DNA from: Argopecten irradians
Lineage: Eukaryota; Mollusca; Bivalvia; Pectinida; Pectinidae
Assembly (NCBI RefSeq): GCF_041381155.1
Contig: NC_091142.1
Span: forward strand, 10,349,340-10,413,339
Reading direction: 5' to 3'
DNA length: 64,000 nt
A model generated the notes under the pieces. It saw only the letters and a list, made by a program, of their open reading frames with translations. It ran no database searches and had not been told where the DNA came from. The translations under genes were made by a program, and so were the position numbers. This document shows positions 61,600-64,000 of the stretch, piece after piece; position 1 is the stretch's first letter, and each line of letters begins with the position of its first letter.

Positions 61600-61650
61600 A
61601 TGCTTCTGATTGGAAACGTGGAGAGTATCTTACTAAAAAATACAGAGAGG
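61600..61650 (+). CDS. Candidate first coding exon, 17 codons
   Basis: ATG opens MLLIGNVESILLKNTER, ending at AGG before a consensus donor GTAAGT at 61651 in phase 0. No later exon is visible before the window ends, so a gene running off the right side is possible. The peptide is not recognised; low confidence. Confidence 0.2.
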
Positions 61651-61682
61651 GTAAGTCCAGCGGTCAAATTTGTCTTTAGTTG

Positions 61683-61822
61683 TTTAACTTACCTCGTAAA
61701 CTCGGACTGTCCAGTGCGTAATGCTTGGTCAGTGTATGGGTGCAATTCGGTGTCTAACTTACCTCGTAAACTCGGACTGTCCAGGGCGTAATACTTGGTC
61801 CGTGTATGGGTGCGATTCGTAC
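61683..61822. repeat. 70-bp tandem duplication
   Basis: Two copies share taacttacctcgtaaactcg, gactgtccag, gcgtaat, cttggtc and gtgtatgggtgc with about five substitutions. Confidence 0.92.
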
Positions 61823-64000
61823 ATGTAATATACAGTTAGATATCACGTGTACATTGTCAAAGAGATGACCAATATAACATTTCGGAATCGGACATCGGTC
61901 ATCTAGGCGAAGAACAAATTATTTTTTGTCGTCTTACAAATCTTAAAACTTGAGAAAAAAATAGAAACTTTTGAGGATGTTCCATGTTTAGGAAGCAAAG
62001 GAAGTCCGAGAGAAAACCGTCTACCTACGCTCGGTATCTTACCTAAACAGGTTCCCGAAGGTGAAGGCCTAAGGCTAGTGGTACTGTGTCTGGAACAACC
62101 TAACCACCTACGGCACGTCCCTTCTAGATGAAGGGTACCCAACGTACCACGTGATCGTGGTAAATAGTTTATACAGGTGTTAATTTCGGAGACGATCGCT
62201 TTCATCACCTGTTACTTCTTAGATACTGACGGCAGCTATTGAGGCGAATCTTATCGGACAATAGTTAGATAAATGTGAAGATCAAAGGACATATAGGACC
62301 GATAGCAAGGTTTTACAAGTAATTCATTTGACGCCGACAGAAAATGACACGATAATCGACGAGAAATCAGGAATGTGAAACTTCGGAAATCTCGTTAGTT
62401 CTACCAATGATCGCGAGACACAGAGATTATACGGCATCTGATATTTTTTCTACTCGGCTAGCCCTAATACCTGTGGGAACAATTTGTAAATTACTCGGAT
62501 AGTTGCTATAAATTAGCCGTAGGTCGATGTTTTCTCTCTAAAACTCTGGTTTTCCTCCACTTCTGTATTTATGCACCACCTCAAACATAGAATCTTAAAC
62601 AATCTAAGCCAATCAAACAAGTGCTTAATTTGATGAGAGTCATTGCGTACATAAAGAGTATAGAAGTTGTTTGCTATGGGTTTCTACCGGACCGACTAAG
62701 ATTTTTGGCTAAAGATGATATCTGAAGTGTTTAAAAGCAATATTACAGCTAGTACAGACAATACTACACGTATTTTGTATAGCTATCGATCCGCTTGGTC
62801 ATTTGAGTCTCAAACATATCTGAATTAAATATTTTCATATCGCGTCTTTTATCAACAGTGGTATGTAGCAGGGTGGTTGTGTTTTACTCGTTTAATTAAT
62901 ACTTCTGTATTTGATTAAAAGGTTGCTTAATACCAGCAATTTTACTCATCTGTATTTCAATACATAATCTCTGTAGTTTAAAGAGAGAAACCATTTTAAC
63001 ATTTTCTTTTTAATTAAATCAAATTTGTAAAATAACTCATACATGTTCATCTAAAAATAATGTGTCATAAGTCAATATATTTATCTTTAGAATTATTATC
63101 AAAATATCAAAAATAAATCGGGATAAATAACGAATACATATGTGTTTTATATTTTAAATGATAAAAAGAGATAACTTCATTTGGATACATGTCTTATACA
63201 GGCATTTTTTCTACTGAAATCTGAAATAATCTGAATTAAAGAGATAAACAAAATCTTCCTATACATTGTAACTTTTTTACATTGCTGTTTACTGCTAAGT
63301 AACTGATAAACACGTTCTTGTTTATCAAGCATTTGTTGTTTATTTTTCTTTAATTATACTATAGTATGACCTAGGGATCACTTTACAAGAGTAAACAGAC
63401 GTATTTCCCCCATAATTAAGTTCTTCGTGTTTCTATTAACAGCTAGGTAGGGACCTGACAGGTGCCAAGTCCCTGTGTTAGGAACCTGACATGAAATCGT
63501 TTCTAGTCCCTGTGTCCCTATTTGTCCCATTGTGGTATGATGTGCAAGTCGAAAATTCCGTATTGCTATTCATTCTGCAATGTTTACATGCATCCAAATG
63601 TTTCTTCGTGCGGTTCGCTTACAAACGATAACATAAAAACGCATTCCTTAATGTCATTTTCAAGTTAAAACTATACCATGTATATTCGATTTGATGGATT
63701 ATTTTTGCGGAATGATTTGTGAGGGAAATGTTTTGTAGTACAGTATTCCTCCGCAGTGATTTTGTTATAGATATTTACTACTTTGGGAATTACTACAACA
63801 GGTTACTACCTATAATGAATGATTAATTTGTTTATATTGACTGTTTACTCATGATGAATTGGCTCCTTTACGACCGTTATTGTATACATAGCAGACAACG
63901 TGATTGTTAGAGCACGTGTATTGTTTCGCATTAGCAATACACAACATGCACGCGGTCACTGGAAACTGACGATTGTCTTATTATATATCTTCGTGAATGT
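61823..64000. other. Intergenic to window end, nothing firm
   Basis: A 101-codon - strand frame (61903-62208) contains a GTAAGA donor-like site near 62032 but has no recognisable domain. The rest is AT-rich. A weak direct pair around cctgaca and gtccctgtgt near 63450-63520 is the only other structure. Confidence 0.45.

Noticed and set aside
61903..62208. Coding exon on the - strand with a GTAAGA donor
   Set aside because: Peptide is low-information (Ser/Pro/Arg-rich), the donor interrupts it arbitrarily, and no partner exon was found.

Overview
The window looks like nuclear DNA from an animal, most likely a bivalve mollusc. It is AT-rich and gene-poor. The one clear multi-exon gene has a spliced GT-AG intron. 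There is a tRNA-derived SINE whose body and tail resemble molluscan SINEs as I remember them, a 3' fragment of a LINE-type retrotransposon, many short inverted-repeat (MITE-like) elements and at least eight minisatellite arrays. A scallop-like (pectinid) or pearl-oyster-like source is my guess from the repeats; the sequence does not prove it.

Layout. 1-8.4 kb: three minisatellites (42, 63 and 33 bp periods), a tandem duplication, a hairpin and a degraded MITE. 8.4-11.3 kb: a two-exon voltage-gated potassium channel gene on the + strand, with a TATA box and two cAMP-response-type palindromes upstream and an inverted repeat plus a G-quadruplex motif in its intron. 11.6-12.5 kb: 3' end of a 5'-truncated LINE. 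12.5-19.8 kb: mostly unassignable, with short duplications and one TTAA-flanked MITE. 19.8-21.1 kb: a single-exon membrane protein gene on the - strand. 24.1-28.7 kb: a 28-bp satellite of about 165 units. 30-36 kb: intergenic sequence with two MITEs and a 49-bp array. 36.5-45.7 kb: a tandem duplication of a 4.6-kb segment, each copy carrying minisatellites, three MITEs and a SINE relic. 45.7-55 kb: MITEs, SINEs and a 330-bp-period complex repeat. 55-58.6 kb: a roughly 35-bp array in which most units carry an ETS-type site, then a 41-bp array. 58.6-64 kb: further MITE and SINE copies and a small duplication.

Only two protein-coding genes are well supported: the potassium channel (483 residues) and the membrane protein (419 residues). 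Nothing suggests they work together. Long reading frames elsewhere are almost all by-products of stop-free tandem arrays. The most interesting material is repeat biology: a TTAA-type MITE family with five copies, three further palindromic MITE families (two of them with one copy inside each unit of the 4.6-kb duplication and one outside), the large 28-bp satellite with recurring variant cassettes, and the ETS-site array. Some arrays show scattered one- or two-base losses that may be assembly consensus errors.
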